Assembly: GCA_032622095.1 (NCBI GenBank)
Contig: CP136061.1
Span: forward strand, 261,736,077 to 261,800,076
Length of the DNA: 64,000 bases
Reading direction: 5' to 3'
DNA from: Siphonodentalium dalli
Lineage: Eukaryota > Mollusca > Scaphopoda > Gadilida > Siphonodentaliidae
Within the stretch, counting starts at the first letter, position 1, and every line of letters begins with the position of its first letter. The position numbers were made by a program, and so were the translations under genes. Positions 1 to 11,815 of the stretch are shown here, in pieces. A model generated the notes under the pieces. That model was not told the DNA's origin. It searched no databases and saw only the letters and a program-made list of their open reading frames with translations.

Positions 1-600
1 GGCTATATTTCCTTAATGAGTCCCCTTTTAAATTCTAGTAAAGGGGGTTAAATAAGATAAATTTTCAGATATCACAGCATAGAGAATCTATGCACTTTAT
101 TCCATCTATAACTGTAGCTGAATCGTGGCCGGTTTTTAGCCAATCAGCGAACAGGAAAATCAAAGTCGCGAGGCTTTCATGGTGAATCGGCCTTTTCGAT
201 TCTGGACAGGCTACTGTGTGGTCGAAACATATTTGACCACCCACCCTCACCAGTATACATGGGTATGGGCGATATAATTATATTATATCCATTACATGGA
301 TAATAGAGCTTGACTATATAGGCGATTTTATAGATATGACACGCATGATTTGGAAATTTCAAGTATACATCTAAGGGAAAGATTGATTCTTATATCATTA
401 AAGGTTAAAGATCATTATACATGCATAATTATATCAGTAATGAATGTGGAGTGGCTTTTATATAAATTATAATTGCCACTAATAATTTTAGAAAATCTTT
501 AAAACAAATACAAAATTGGTTTGATATTACAAGGATACTTTTTACACCTTGAATTATGATAAATGATTTTTACATGTTATTCATATTGTAATTATATATA
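1..600. other. Intergenic, AT-rich, no feature seen
   Basis: Both strands contain only short open frames with no recognisable domain, and no repeat family of this window is present. I see nothing to annotate. Confidence 0.5.
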
Positions 601-726
601 ATTGTGATTTTATATAATTATATGGATTATATTGTAATTTTATATAATTATATGGATTATTTTGTATTTCTATATAATTATATGGATTATATTGTAATTT
701 TATATAATTATATGGATTATTTTGCT
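601..726. repeat. 30-bp minisatellite, 4 units
   Basis: Four units of about 30 bp, each holding TATATAATTATATGGATTAT. Two spacer variants (ATTGTAATTT and TTTGTATTTC type) alternate, giving a weak 60-bp dimer pattern. Confidence 0.9.
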
Positions 727-793
727 GAAATTGTATAACAGCCTGCTCAGTATTTATATGCACTAAATTATAATCAGCAGTTTGTTCTTGTTT

Positions 794-875
794 TTACTTA
801 TTGCCATACATTAAGGGTAAATTCGTAGAGTGCTTTACCTATTGCCATACATTAAGGGTAAATTCGTAGAGTGCT
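794..875. repeat. 41-bp tandem duplication
   Basis: Two nearly identical 41-bp units containing GCCATACATTAAGGG follow each other directly. From 876 to 1143 I see nothing further. Confidence 0.85.
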
Positions 876-1143
876 GAGCCGAATTGCCTCAGTCTGCATG
901 GGGGGTATATGCATGAAGACAGAGCATAGGCCCATCTCAATTATGCATGTCAGATACGGGGATGAACATGAATGTGAAGTAAATAATATTGACATTACCC
1001 TCTTTTGTTATATTACAATTATTCTCAACATTTTGATAGCTAGAACGAAGTACTACTTCTAAAAGGACAAAACCGTCTTCATGCTGGTGAATAGCTTTGT
1101 TTATGCAGGATGGAACTTTTCCAAAAAATAATTGCCACGTTCA

Positions 1144-1533
1144 TTAACCCTTTACCCAACAAACGCCCAGAAAAATAGCCCAAATGAAGCTGCAACAGCC
1201 TAAATTATCTTGGGTCTGTCTCAATAGAACCATACAAATATGGATATCATTGGAACCGGCTCATTGACCACATTGTGATAGTTACAGTTATGCCCTGTGC
1301 CAATGTATTCTCTTATATATGCGAGTCGACCATAGGTCGCCTCGCATATATAAGAGAATGCATTGGCCTAAAAAAATAATTTATAATATTTTTCTACATT
1401 CTTTGACAATTTTATCATTTTTAATATGTGTTAAGCCAATGCATTCTCTTATATATGCTAGGCGACCTATTGTCGACTCGCATATATAAGAGAATGCATT
1501 GGCACAGGGCCGTTTTGTTGGGTAAAGGGTTAG
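1144..1533. mobile_element. TTAA-1 MITE with two 69-bp hairpins
   Basis: The left end is TTAACCCTTTACCCAACA and the right end is its inverse, GTTGGGTAAAGGGTTAG, so the right TTAA has decayed. Inside are a roughly 130-bp unique arm, a 69-bp near-perfect palindrome (1299-1367), an AT-rich spacer and a second palindrome in opposite orientation (1435-1503). Duplicated TTAA with CCC-starting ends is the signature of the piggyBac superfamily. No transposase is present. Confidence 0.85.
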
Positions 1534-1547
1534 CGCAGAAACAAGCA

Positions 1548-1735
1548 ATAACCCTTCCATGCATGAGTGGAATTTAGCTAAAACCTTGCGCCAATGCATT
1601 CTCTTATATATGCGAGTCTCCAATTGGGAGGTCTCTCATATGTAAGAGAATACATATGCCTAATAATATTTGCCTTGACTTTGTAAGCCAGTGTATTCTC
1701 ATATATATGCAAGGCTCTCTATGACTCGTCACCAG
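1548..1735. mobile_element. TTAA-2 MITE, truncated
   Basis: Starts ATAACCCTTCCATGC and carries the diverged hairpin (stem centre GAGTCTCC) and the TTGCCTTGACTTTGTAAGCC spacer typical of TTAA-2. The right end is lost. Confidence 0.7.
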
Positions 1736-2879
1736 AGTCTATGCATCGGAAGAATATAGCAAGAACTGTTCTATTTGCAAAGGGATCGGCGTTTGGTGAC
1801 ATCTTCATCTGCGGCGTTAACATCATTCTGGACCGACAATGGTCCCTCCATATCGCGCGGATATTGAGAACGACACTGATTTTTTTAATTCTGTTCAATC
1901 CTATGCTTCATTGGCAGATTCAACTATATACCGGCATTTGTTTTGGCAGCGTGGAAGTCCAGGAAATATACTAGTGGGTGGATGTTCTCGAAAATTTGAG
2001 TGAGCAAAAGCAAAAACACTATTGAAAAAAATTCGCCAAAAAATATTAAATGTTTTGATCTGGGAAAACTGATTGACAGCGGGTGGATAAACATATCCCC
2101 ATATCATATACGTGAAAATTCCCATTTTCTCGGGTTTGGCGATACCCCTCGATCGGGTTTGGCGATACCACGTAGACGGCGGTGTAGTGGGTTAGACCAA
2201 GATTTTGATGACACCTGGTTATCAAATCTCCATGAAGATACAGATCTTTAAATAAATGTCCAGGTGCTCCTCTGTTTCCGGTGCTATCCTGGCTAATTAT
2301 TCTCAGTTTAAAAGAAATGTTGCTATATGTCAGCTACATTTGCTCGACACAGAGTGATATTTTAAGTTGTGGATGTTGGGCTATGACTGTTATAAAAAAA
2401 AATGAAAGACATCCACTGTATCTGGCAGATGTACATGTGTCAATGCCAGTATTGGAGGATCATGAAAAGTCACGTGCTAGTGACCCTGTTTTCTTTTATC
2501 TCAGGAGAAACTATAGTTGAATGCACACTGTCACCACTACTATTTTTGAACAAGCCTTCTATTCCTTTTCCATCTCTTGACAAATTGTATCTTTTACGTG
2601 GAAAATATCTGGAACGGGACTCAATTGTGTTATAATACATTAACCATTCTAACATGCCACCCTTTGACGGTTTAAGGTCCCTCATTTTGCAAGTATATAT
2701 GTATCTCTTAAATAGAATGATAAATATACTTTTAATGCTTTATTCTATTTAACTCAATATGAATGCCCATATTCCCGTCCCCATATAAATATGACAGTTG
2801 AGAAGATATAGTTGTTCAAGTGACTTAATTCGGTCACCATTGACATGGTTGTGAAATATGAAAGCCAAAAACTCATTAT
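1736..2879. other. Intergenic, nothing firm
   Basis: Only short open frames without recognisable domains. A 16-bp direct repeat (CGGGTTTGGCGATACC) lies at about 2134-2172. Confidence 0.4.
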
Positions 2880-3760
2880 TTATATCGGCGAGTATATAGG
2901 CGCCTTTAATTACACGATTAGATTCCTTGTATCACGGAGAGGAATATATGTCAATTTGGTGGAAATCGGCGTTACAATATGTTTTATCAATGTTGGTGTC
3001 CCCCTCCCCTCTATGCACCCCTGATTCGTACGGCCCCACTTTTGACATCTTTAAACCACACAATAAGACTCCTGATATCATGGAGATAAGTATGTATAAA
3101 GTTTGGTGGTAATGGGCGACTAAACATATTTTTTTCAAATTGAGTGCCCTCCATCTCTCGCCCAAAGGGCACCAATTTGGTGTCTTTAAATCATACGATT
3201 AGAGCCCTCGTATCACGGAGAAGAATGTGTATCAATTTGGTGAAAATTGGCATTAAAATATGTTTGATCAATGTGGGTGTCCCTTTCCCCTTCAGCTCAC
3301 CCTGACTCGAACAACGCCACTTTTAACAGCTTTAAGCCACAAAATTGGACTCCTGATATCATGGAGATGATTATGTATAAGTTTGGTGGAATTCGTCGAC
3401 TAAACTAATTCTTATCAAATATAGTGCCCCCTTATCTCTCACCAAAACGGCACCAATTTGGCGTCTTTAAATCACACGATTAGATTCATTGTATCATGGA
3501 GACGAATGTGTATAAATTTGGTGGAAATCGGCCCAGCTTTAAGCCACACAATTTGACTCTGCTATCATGGAGATGATTATGTATAAGTTTGGTGCAAATT
3601 GGCGACAACATGTTTTGCTTCCCCTCCGCTTTTCTGCCCCTGACAACAAGGGCATCACTTTAGCAAATTCTAACCCACACCATTATCTTCCTCGTAGAAA
3701 AGATACCCCTGTTAGACCCCCTTTTCTCCATCTAGATGGTCCCCAGTGAATTCCTATAGA
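2880..3760. repeat. Dispersed repeat, about three diverged ~300-bp units
   Basis: Blocks containing ATCATGGAGATGATTATGTA, followed by a 'taagtttggtgg(a/c)aat' segment and then a 'gactcctgatatcatgg' or 'tttaaatcacacgattaga' segment, recur with a spacing of roughly 250-300 bp. It looks like an old internally repeated dispersed element. No coding frame survives. Confidence 0.65.
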
Positions 3761-3866
3761 ACACAGACAGACATTCGCAAATACAAATATAAGATATATG
3801 CATAATGATGTTGAGGGCGTTACCATTTCTATCTATGATTTTATTATACTCAAGAGTGTGGTGGCC

Positions 3867-4066
3867 TTAACCCTTTCATGATCGGAGCTGCGCTAGTGCA
3901 GCATTAAAGTCCACGTGCAGTGCATTATCATATATATCCGAGTCTCCCATATGGCTTACACAATCAATGTAAATATTCTTAGGCCGATGCATTTTCTGTT
4001 ATATTCATAAGATCCTCATACATGTTTTCGCAAAATTTCAGGAAGGTCCAGTCATGAAAGGGTTAA
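3867..4066. mobile_element. TTAA-2 MITE, 200 bp
   Basis: Left end TTAACCCTTTCATGATCGG, right end GTCATGAAAGGGTTAA, TTAA on both sides. The internal hairpin is reduced (GAGTCTCCCATATGGC near 3943). Confidence 0.85.
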
Positions 4067-4075
4067 ACTACCCTT

Positions 4076-4145
4076 ATGAAGCCCCTCACAGACGTGAGCA
4101 GACGACACTCAGCAATACAAACTGTATGGGGCTCCATACAGGAAG
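4076..4145. mobile_element. TTAA-4 hairpin fragment
   Basis: Inverted half-stems of the TTAA-4 family, with CAGACGACACTC in the middle and TATGGGGCTCCATACAGG at the right. Related copies lie at 6081-6175 and 56399-56495. Confidence 0.6.
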
Positions 4146-4241
4146 GTCCCCGTAGAGCTTAGAAATCGGACCCACAAGTAATAATGCTCGCAAGTCAGGC
4201 TTGCTACAGACTTGAGCAATCTTGCTAAGCTATCTGCGACT

Positions 4242-4641
4242 TTAACCCTTTACCCAACAAACCGGCCAAAAACGGCCAAATAAAGCTGCAACAGCCTAAA
4301 TTATCTTGGGTCTGTCTCAATAAAACCATACAAATATGGATATCATTGGAACCGGCTCCTTGACCACATTGTGATAGTTACAGTTATGCCCTGTGCCAAT
4401 GCATTCTCTTATATATGCGAGTCGACCATAGGTCGCCTCGCATATATAAGAGAATGCATTGGCCTAAAACAAATCTTTTTTTAACACTTTTTACCATTTT
4501 TTCTTACATTCTTTAACAATTTTATAATTTTTAATGTGTTAAGCCAATGCATTCTCTTATATATGCGAGGCGACCTATGGTCGACTCGCATATATAAGAG
4601 AATGCATTGGCACAGGGCCGTTCTGTTGGGTAAAGGGTTAA
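4242..4641. mobile_element. TTAA-1 MITE, full length (400 bp)
   Basis: TTAA is duplicated at 4242-4245 and 4638-4641, with inverted ends CCCTTTACCCAACA. The two palindromes at 4395-4463 and 4543-4611 lie in opposite orientation. This is the best intact copy in the window. Confidence 0.93.
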
Positions 4642-4714
4642 TTACTTCTACGGTAGACTACCATCACCATTTCCAACTGATGGCCAATATTTTGACCAAA
4701 AGCAGGAAAATATA

Positions 4715-4915
4715 TTACTGTTGGTAACTTGGTGTAAAAACAACAAATTCCCCACTAATTATTCGTGGGAAAAATCAACTACAAGAACACTTTCAACCTA
4801 TTGTAGGTGTGAAATTTCTAACTACTGTTGTGTCAGATATGAAATTTCCAACTGTTGAAATTTTGACCAAAGTTCGGGTGAGACACTTCACACCACCCCC
4901 TGTGTCGCCACCCCC
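4715..4915. repeat. GGT-family fragment
   Basis: 'Not-quite-unique' text such as CCACTAATTATTCGTGGG and runs of 'gaaatttccaac' recur at 11.6, 12.6, 42.9, 46.6 and 60.8 kb. This is a fragment of that dispersed family. Confidence 0.5.
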
Positions 4916-5050
4916 CTGATCAAATATAAATTAAACAGCCATGGCTGGAGACTTCAACGTATCCAGGAGTCAGTACTATAACACTTATGTGCGTGTAAAT
5001 TGCAGGTTAACGTTAACAGTGACAAAAGTAAATCACTATCATATAACCAA

Positions 5051-5327
5051 TGGTTATACATGTATGTTATTGTTACAATATGGTTATACATGTATGTTAT
5101 AGTTACAATATGGTTATACATGTATGTTATAGTTACAATATGGTTATACATGTATGTTATAGTTACAATATGGTTAGACATGAATGTTATAGTTACAATA
5201 TGGTTATACATGTATGTTATAGTTACAATATGGTTATACATGTATGTTATAGTTACAATATGGTTATACATGTATGTTATAGTTACAATATGGTTATACA
5301 TGTATGTTATAGTTACAATATGGTTAA
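5051..5327. repeat. 30-bp minisatellite, about 9 units
   Basis: About nine head-to-tail 30-bp units containing GGTTATACATGTATGTTATA, nearly identical apart from one unit reading AGACATGAATG. Because 30 is divisible by three and the unit lacks stops, several frames stay open on both strands; these are not genes. Confidence 0.95.
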
Positions 5328-5932
5328 CAATTTATAATTTTATTGTTTATGGTTAACGCTGAACATAGATAATTAAAGCTACACATGTCGTTTGGAACTT
5401 TAATTTAATTCTACAATAACACAAATAATACATGTAATCGACCAATATAACCGTATTGATAATTTAAAGCTCTTCTTGTGACAAACATTTAATTTGATTT
5501 TTCGTTTCTTAACCATTAACTTAGCTAAATAAAGTCCATGTGCGGGAAAACATGTGTCCGAGTAGTATTATCTAGTAGTGCCTAGTACTTAGTATTATCC
5601 AGTAGTGCCCAGTAGTATTATCCAGTAGTACCTAGTAGTATTATCTAGTAGTGCCTAGTACTTCGTATTATCCAGTAGTACCTAGTAGTATTACATAGCC
5701 TCTTTTTGAATTGATCAATGTTAAAAAAAAAGGACAGATCTCCATGTGTGCCTTTAAACAATGTATATAATATATACATGTCACAAGTAAGAACGCAGGC
5801 CGGGGCATGTAAGAGTTTCTTCCCAGTCACGGATCGACAACATGGATAGGTGCTTGTCTATTGTCCCACCATAGGAAAGCATATTTATGTGACCCGCCAT
5901 ATCAAATCCAGTCGTAAGTCGGGATTATTTTT
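5328..5932. repeat. Intergenic with imperfect AGTAGTATTATC minisatellite
   Basis: From about 5565 to 5695, short units such as AGTAGTATTATCTAGTAGTG recur irregularly. Nothing else is recognised. Confidence 0.7.
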
Positions 5933-6260
5933 ACCCTGTGCCAATGCATTCTCTTATATATGCGAGTCGACCATAGGTCGCCTCGCATATATAAGAGAAT
6001 GCATTGGCCTAACAATTTTTTATCATTTTTTTTAATAAATGTTTCTTACAATTTTTAGGACATAAAATAAAAAACATCCATTACCCTGCAGGGAGCCCCA
6101 CACATATATAGAAGCATATAGAAGAGTGTCGTCTGCTCATGGTTGTATGGGGCTCTGTATGGGTGAAATTATAAAATTGTTAAAGAATACAAGAAAATAT
6201 TATTAAAATTGTAAAAACATTTTAGGCCAATGCATTCTCTTATATATGCAAGGCGACCAC
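5933..6260. mobile_element. Composite: TTAA-1-like core split by a TTAA-4 hairpin
   Basis: A full 69-bp palindrome (5940-6008) is followed by the AT-rich TTAA-1 middle, interrupted at 6081-6175 by a TTAA-4 hairpin (GGGAGCCCCACACATA to TATGGGGCTCTGTATGGG). The TTAA-1 middle then resumes up to a half hairpin at 6224-6257. The outer TTAACCCTTTACCC ends are missing. Confidence 0.7.
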
Positions 6261-6720
6261 GAATCTCCCACTGGCATTTTTGGTCAGAATGATATAGAAA
6301 ACTAATGAGTATTTCCGAACAAATAAGGTTTCAACTTAATTGTTTTAATAATAAACTAGGATATATGCTCGTTACAGTCAAAAGGCTATATTTTGTATCA
6401 GTTCCTCATATACTATGTTATTTGTGCGTTTGCATGCCAGCGTCGGCCATTTTGAATGCGTGGTATACCGAACAACCTCAAAACAATGTGATTCCCCACC
6501 GTGATTTTAGTACTCAAATATTAGCGTCATGTAAAGTACACGTACAGAAGGCTTACACCAAGCTGCAAAACAGAGTTCATTCCCCTCGCCACGCGATGTC
6601 TGAACGCTGCCGGCATGTGTATAGAGTTCAGTCCCCTCGCTATGCGATGTCTGAACGCTGCCGGCATGATTGTGTAATTTCTTAATTAAATTAAACATTT
6701 TGTATTGAAGTGTTTTGTCA
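6261..6720. repeat. Intergenic with a 51-bp duplication
   Basis: Two 51-bp units containing GATGTCTGAACGCTGCCGGC lie at 6573-6668. A plus-strand open frame of 126 codons covers 6305-6685, but it contains this duplication and shows no domain, so I do not call it a gene. Confidence 0.6.
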
Positions 6721-6808
6721 GTTACAATTCATTCTGGCTTGATCAAGACAATATTCAAATGAATATGGACAGTTCAGTTTCTCAGAATAATGCAGAATGA
6801 ATTGTAAC
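6721..6808. mobile_element. Small inverted-repeat element
   Basis: A perfect 16-bp inverted repeat (GTTACAATTCATTCTG) bounds 88 bp. The inner TATGGACAGTTCRG and CTCAGAATAATGC segments also occur in the element at 24367-24503, so this is a short MITE family. Confidence 0.75.
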
Positions 6809-6997
6809 ATACAAAAGTATCAAATCAAATAAATGCGACATTTCTTCACATTACGTGTAGGTGAAGCAGCGGTAAGTCCTGCGTATCTGCATGGATATTG
6901 TGCTTACACTACTGGCACCACTTCCCACGATATATAACTATGTAAGACACTCGAAAGCAATCAGTCAATCGGTAGGACATACATATTCTCTGCTGAA

Positions 6998-8230
6998 TCA
7001 TTGATTCGATTCACTCGTTTGAGGAGTTATGCTGTTCCCTTTCCCGCCAGATGTTGTCTTGCACTTAACTCGTGTGCTCAGTTTTTTGTAGGTATTCTTC
7101 ACAGCTACACGAAATTTTCGCATCCCGAAAGCATAAATCAGAGGGTTAATACCGGAGTTGACCAATGATATATATATCAGTAACAGGCGACGTCTTCTAC
7201 CGTTCAAACTACTATCCCATTCTTCGCTCATTGTCATCCTAGGAATTATGCCGGCCAAAGACCCAACAGGTACCGTAAATGTTAGTGCGATAATGATTAC
7301 CGTAAGTACCCGCATCGCTTCTCTCGTAGTTCTACGTGTGCTCGGTACACCCTTTAATTCTTTACTCCGACCAGCAGTTTCGATGGGCATTTGTCTGCTC
7401 CGGGTAACCTTTAATTCCTCAGTGACGTTGCTTAGTGTGACGTTATCGGGCGTTTCTGTTTCAGCCGTTTGATTTTTGTTTAAATCATTCATGTACCATG
7501 TTGTTTGTCCGCCATTAACACCAGTCCGTTTGTTCCGCGCTCGAGATGCAGATTCCGTCTTCGCTTTACTGGTATATTGTTCGTTCATCACACTGCGTTG
7601 GGTTAGTCCTCTGAACTCGTATATTAGAATGGAGAATGCAATCATGATAGCAATGTATGTTAGTATCCCACCGGCCGACACAAAATAATGAAGACCGAGT
7701 CTTGGCTCAAACATTTTGTGAACTATGCATATGTCTGTTTTTCCAGTTTTATACCACAAAAAGAAAGGAATTGAAAATACGGAAAATGCGAAGATCCAGA
7801 TAAGGACAATGTAAGTGGTGTTGCGCCGCAATGAGAACCACCCCTGCACATATACCCGCAACGGATATTTGATGCTGAGTATACGCTCTATACAGACTAG
7901 TAAGATTTGTAAACATGATACAAAGTACACTGCATATACACAGAGGTATACACTGATACACCAGAACTCCGATTCGATACCACCTGTGGCAACAGACGCG
8001 ACCAAACCAAACCCAAATAGCCCAACAGCGCCATCACTTATGCTCAGTCCAGATATGATAGCACAGTGTGGGTCCACGCGAAGTTGTTTGTTGGCAAATG
8101 TCATTACTGTAACGAAAATGTTAACCACGGCAATCCAAGCACATATCAGAGGCCAAACTGCAAACACTGCTACATATAAGACACCACCTTCAGCATCGTC
8201 CATAGAATCAGTTGAGTTTGTTGAGTTCAT
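6998..8230 (-). CDS. Class A (rhodopsin-like) G protein-coupled receptor
   Basis: A single-exon 410-residue seven-helix receptor of the plasma membrane. Helices lie at roughly 17-44, 55-80, 92-118, 139-160, 180-205, 305-330 and 347-369. Class A landmarks are N37 in TM1, LSISD (62-66) in TM2, C91 and C168 as the likely extracellular disulfide, ERI (115-117) in place of DRY, W145 in TM4 and NPLIY (362-366) followed by a helix-8 F-R segment. N2 and N5 are N-glycosylation sequons. Oddities: TM6 has FTVP instead of CWxP, TM5 shows no proline, and the third cytoplasmic loop is about 100 residues and polar. No stop interrupts it and no intron is needed. The ligand is unknown; family membership is certain, subfamily is not. 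Confidence 0.95.
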   Translation of the reverse strand: MNSTNSTDSMDDAEGGVLYVAVFAVWPLICAWIAVVNIFVTVMTFANKQLRVDPHCAIISGLSISDGAVGLFGFGLVASVATGGIESEFWCISVYLCVYAVYFVSCLQILLVCIERILSIKYPLRVYVQGWFSLRRNTTYIVLIWIFAFSVFSIPFFLWYKTGKTDICIVHKMFEPRLGLHYFVSAGGILTYIAIMIAFSILIYEFRGLTQRSVMNEQYTSKAKTESASRARNKRTGVNGGQTTWYMNDLNKNQTAETETPDNVTLSNVTEELKVTRSRQMPIETAGRSKELKGVPSTRRTTREAMRVLTVIIIALTFTVPVGSLAGIIPRMTMSEEWDSSLNGRRRRLLLIYISLVNSGINPLIYAFGMRKFRVAVKNTYKKLSTRVKCKTTSGGKGNSITPQTSESNQ

Positions 8231-9104
8231 TGTGCGCAGTATAGATTTTATGTTCCTTCAGACTCCCGAGAGATGTGTTCTAGCAAATAGGATTGGGGCT
8301 GTTATCTAACAGCACACATTTGAATGATACAATGTTTCGCCATCGACTGATGATCGACTGACTTCAGTAGAGCCTGCACGTTGAATTCTCCTTGAAGTCT
8401 GCGTTTGTTCCAAATGTTATGTGGTCTCAGGCAGACGTACGTGAACACGTCAGCGCCAATGCCTGCAACGAAATAACGATGTCCCTTATACTTGTACGTA
8501 CACATGAATGTAGACGGTCGATAGAGTCTTGCGAATCGGGCGTTTTCATTTCGTATCGAATCTCAAATCGAATCAGCCAAATGATTCCGACTCTTCGAAT
8601 ATTGAATCAAATCACTGCGTCAGGCGTATCAATGGTGATGATGTAGATATAACTTGACTGAGTTGCCGTTAGGCATAAATTTTCTCACTTCATAACGACT
8701 ATATGTTATCAGGGTTCGTGCTGCCACTTGCCAAATTTGCCAATGGAAAAAATAATTCACATTTTGGCAAAAAAGATTTTCATTTGGCAAGTCACTTTTT
8801 AATTCCTCAAGCAATTAGAAAAATATTGGTCAATCAATACCAGTAATTTCAGGAAACTCTTACAACATAATTATATTAGTATAAGGTTTAGGGAAAGTCA
8901 ACACCTCTATTAAGATGCAATTAATTACATAGCATTGGTACTGATGGTTGGAGGGATTATTAATCCTCCTGTGATGTGCTCTTCTGATGGAGAAACCCTT
9001 CTACCATTGCACTGTTCGGTGATTGGCTTATTGTTGTATGATAAACCACAATAGAGATGCGAGTATAATTAATGGTCAACTAACTACTTTTCTGTCTATC
9101 CTAC
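8231..9104. other. Intergenic upstream of the GPCR
   Basis: No TATA box or exon is evident upstream of the receptor start. The segment 8711-8800 (CACTTGCCAAATTTGCCAAT and repeated 'ttggcaa') is a diverged relative of the inner part of the long TTAA-6 element near 20332-20425. Confidence 0.5.
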
Positions 9105-9330
9105 CATCCTGAATCCGATCAGACGCTCCTGAATTACTATTTATTTGGCTTCGTGGTTAAAAAATACTTGAATCGAGGAACCCACCCATAAAAAGCTCAG
9201 AGTGATCAGATATCGATTTTTGAAGTTTGTTGTTTATCGAGATCTGCAGTAATAAGTGGACCAGAAACGCGTGGTCAAACGGGTGTTCTTGCGGATGAAG
9301 ATGGATAACTCTAAAATCAAGTGGTTATTA
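9105..9330. mobile_element. TTAA-6 fragment
   Basis: Shares GAACCCACCCAT, GTGATCAGATATCGAT and GAAGATGGATAACTCTAAAA with the copies at 20046, 23864 and 36845. Only the left part remains. Confidence 0.75.
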
Positions 9331-10660
9331 TTACCACTTAATATTATAACAAGACTCAGCATCACTATGATATCAAACACACAGAAAGTATGGAATATGG
9401 ATGGATATTTCATTCAAAAGACTAGGTGTGTTGGACTAATGAGCCAACAGTCCCTTGTGGAAAACGACCACATATTTACTATATGTGCATCATGATGACT
9501 TGTTGCCATTTGAAGACGCAGAACAAACGAGAAGATCGACCTCCTACGGAATTTCCACGAGAATATTTTGGCGCCATTGACGCAGAAATCGCGTCGCTCA
9601 CGACGGTTGGCGTCGGCGTCTGTAAGGGCCTTTATATACAGTGCGTTATCTGGCGATTTGAATAATAATGTTGGTAAAAACATTCGATGTCGACAAGTGG
9701 TTACAGTTAATCGACGCAAGGGTTGCAGATTTTCCTAAGCGATCGACTCACATGGTACAGTCGAGTTCATCCTAAAACATCGATTATCTTAACCACAATT
9801 TGTTTCTATATGTGTTCCAATTACCGACTTCGCTATACACGAGACTTGTTATCGCACTGGAATGTATTCACATTGTGGAGCATGAATTAAAAGGGGCTTC
9901 ACCAGATCACCCGATGGGATAGATTTGACAACAAAGTGCGCTATATGAGGAATATCTTTGCAAGATTATTCCAAATGCCAATTTTGTTGGATATATACCT
10001 TTAGCCATCACTCTAGATATTGGGAAAAGAAGATTTGCTAGCAGATATGATAATTTATGTATGAAAATGTCGTTTGTACAAATATACCGCAGTTTAAATA
10101 CGCTAAAATATTGGAAAATTGTAAAAAGTGTATATATGTTTTGGGAACATGTTTCACCTTAAATGGGGGCTTTACGGATGAAATAATTCAATTAAAAATC
10201 ACGAAGCTGAAGTTAGACATATATGAAATCTTACTAGATCAGTAACATCAGTCTTATATATATATACAATGCTTCGGTGGTCTATAATATAGCTCTGTGA
10301 ACGACAGTGTTATTTGTATGAGTGGTCTTTCGTTGGTGCCATAATATATATTCGATAAAAGGCAATGTTGTCCGTTGAAGTAATGAGAACGCAACTGGTG
10401 CCAATGATTCATACAATTCGAATCATGCAGGACAGCCGATTTCGAATCGAATCTGATGAAAGATTCCAAATCGCATCGAAATCAAATCGATTCGCAGGGC
10501 CCTACGTAGATCATTAAAAGTGCAACTTGAATGATCTACATGAATGTTCATTTACAATGGTCCATGGTAATGGTATACTCTATTCTTTTACGAAAGTTAT
10601 GTCCATAGGAATAGCAAACAATTACAAGCTGAAAATCCATTTAATCAGACTGGGCCTATC
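9331..10660. other. Intergenic, nothing recognised
   Basis: Short open frames on both strands have no recognisable domain. No repeat of the named families is seen. Confidence 0.45.
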
Positions 10661-10960
10661 TTAAAGGGGTGCTGTACATTAAATCCGGCCATTTATGGGA
10701 CTCCCTCATTTTATACTCAAATGATTGAATTTGAGCCATGGATTAGTGCATAATACACTGATGTGATCTATGAAAGCTGCGAACAACATGGTAATTATAA
10801 TGAAAATGAATAAATGGCTGGAGTCATTCATAGAGCACATGAGTGTATTTTGCACTAATCCATAGCTAAAATGCAATCATTTGTTGCATATATTCTGTTG
10901 AATATAAAAGGAGATAATGGTCCCATAACTGGCCGGATTTAGTGTACAGTGTCCCTTTAA
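10661..10960. mobile_element. TTAA-7 MITE, 300 bp
   Basis: Inverted ends of about 40 bp: TTAAAGGGGTGCTGTACA at the left and TGTACAGTGTCCCTTTAA at the right, each followed inward by AATCCGGCCA. A second inner inverted pair (ATGGATTAGTGCA / TGCACTAATCCAT) makes most of the element fold back. It is bounded by TTAA. Confidence 0.85.
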
Positions 10961-11198
10961 TAATGCTAGCAAACACAACACCACAACAAATGTCTACTCA
11001 CCAATTCAACAAGAACTAGATATGCCAGCCGCTGTCCCAACTGCATCTACTGTATGCGCATGATGAATGACATAGATCATGCACCATGATATGTCCTCCA
11101 CACATGCGCAGTGCATACTCACGAAACACTCGACCATAAGCGGTCCGTTTCCGGAACCAATTACATTCAATTATCAGAATGGCGTCAAACTTATCAGT
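10961..11198. other. Intergenic, nothing seen
   Basis: No coding or repeat signal recognised. Confidence 0.4.
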
Positions 11199-11292
11199 CC
11201 ACTTAGTCTATGGGTCAATTCTCAGAAAGCCACTTAGTCTATGGGTCAATTCTCAGAAAGCCACTTAGTCTATGGGTCAATTCTCAGAAAGC
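11199..11292. repeat. 31-bp tandem repeat, 3 units
   Basis: Three identical 31-bp units beginning CCACTTAGTCTATGGGTCAA. Confidence 0.95.
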
Positions 11293-11579
11293 CACAAAAG
11301 TTTAGAAGTTGGCTGCACCTCGCCCGCCCCAACAAAGGTTTCTATATTAAATTGAAGGTCATTATATGACGCATCCGATTTTTCTTGCTGTCCGCTTCAG
11401 TATGTCAAAATAGATTTTTTTCAGAGAAAACAACTCTTATCCATAAAATAAAAGAAAAAATTTCATCGAGAACAAGTGTCCGCGTATAATGATCATTTTT
11501 CAGCGTTTAGTGCAAAGCACATTAGCCGAAAAATGTCATGCCTGACAAAACATTAGTTGGACATTTGACACCAGATATA
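11293..11579. other. Intergenic, nothing seen
   Basis: No feature recognised. Confidence 0.4.
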
Positions 11580-11815
11580 GGTTTTTTCAACAAGTAATTA
11601 GTGCATGAAATGGTGATCAGTTGGTCATTTTCTAAACTTAGGGTATGTCATGTTGGATATTTCCAAGGGAGGTGCAAATGGATGTCTGGGAGTTTGATGT
11701 TTGGTTCAAGTGGGTGGGGTGCAGTTGGAAATTTGAAGGTGGACACCCCCCCCCCTCATGGGAACCCTCTAGTCACGTCCTTGGAACTTGTACGTCTGGG
11801 TATTAATCTAATAAA
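11580..11815. repeat. GGT-family element
   Basis: Contains CAACAAGTAATTAGTG, a GGTGATCAGTTGG segment and a GGTGGACACCCCC stretch shared with 12600-12790, 42885-43115 and 46540-46895. No terminal repeats could be fixed. Confidence 0.6.

Noticed and set aside
2000-2251. 83-codon frame next to GATACC repeats
   Set aside because: Short, without domain or splice support.
4954-5356. Open frames of 95-118 codons in the 30-bp repeat
   Set aside because: Same artefact: a stop-free 30-bp unit repeated nine times.
6305-6685. 126-codon frame
   Set aside because: Its C-terminal part is a 51-bp tandem duplication, and no domain or signal is convincing.
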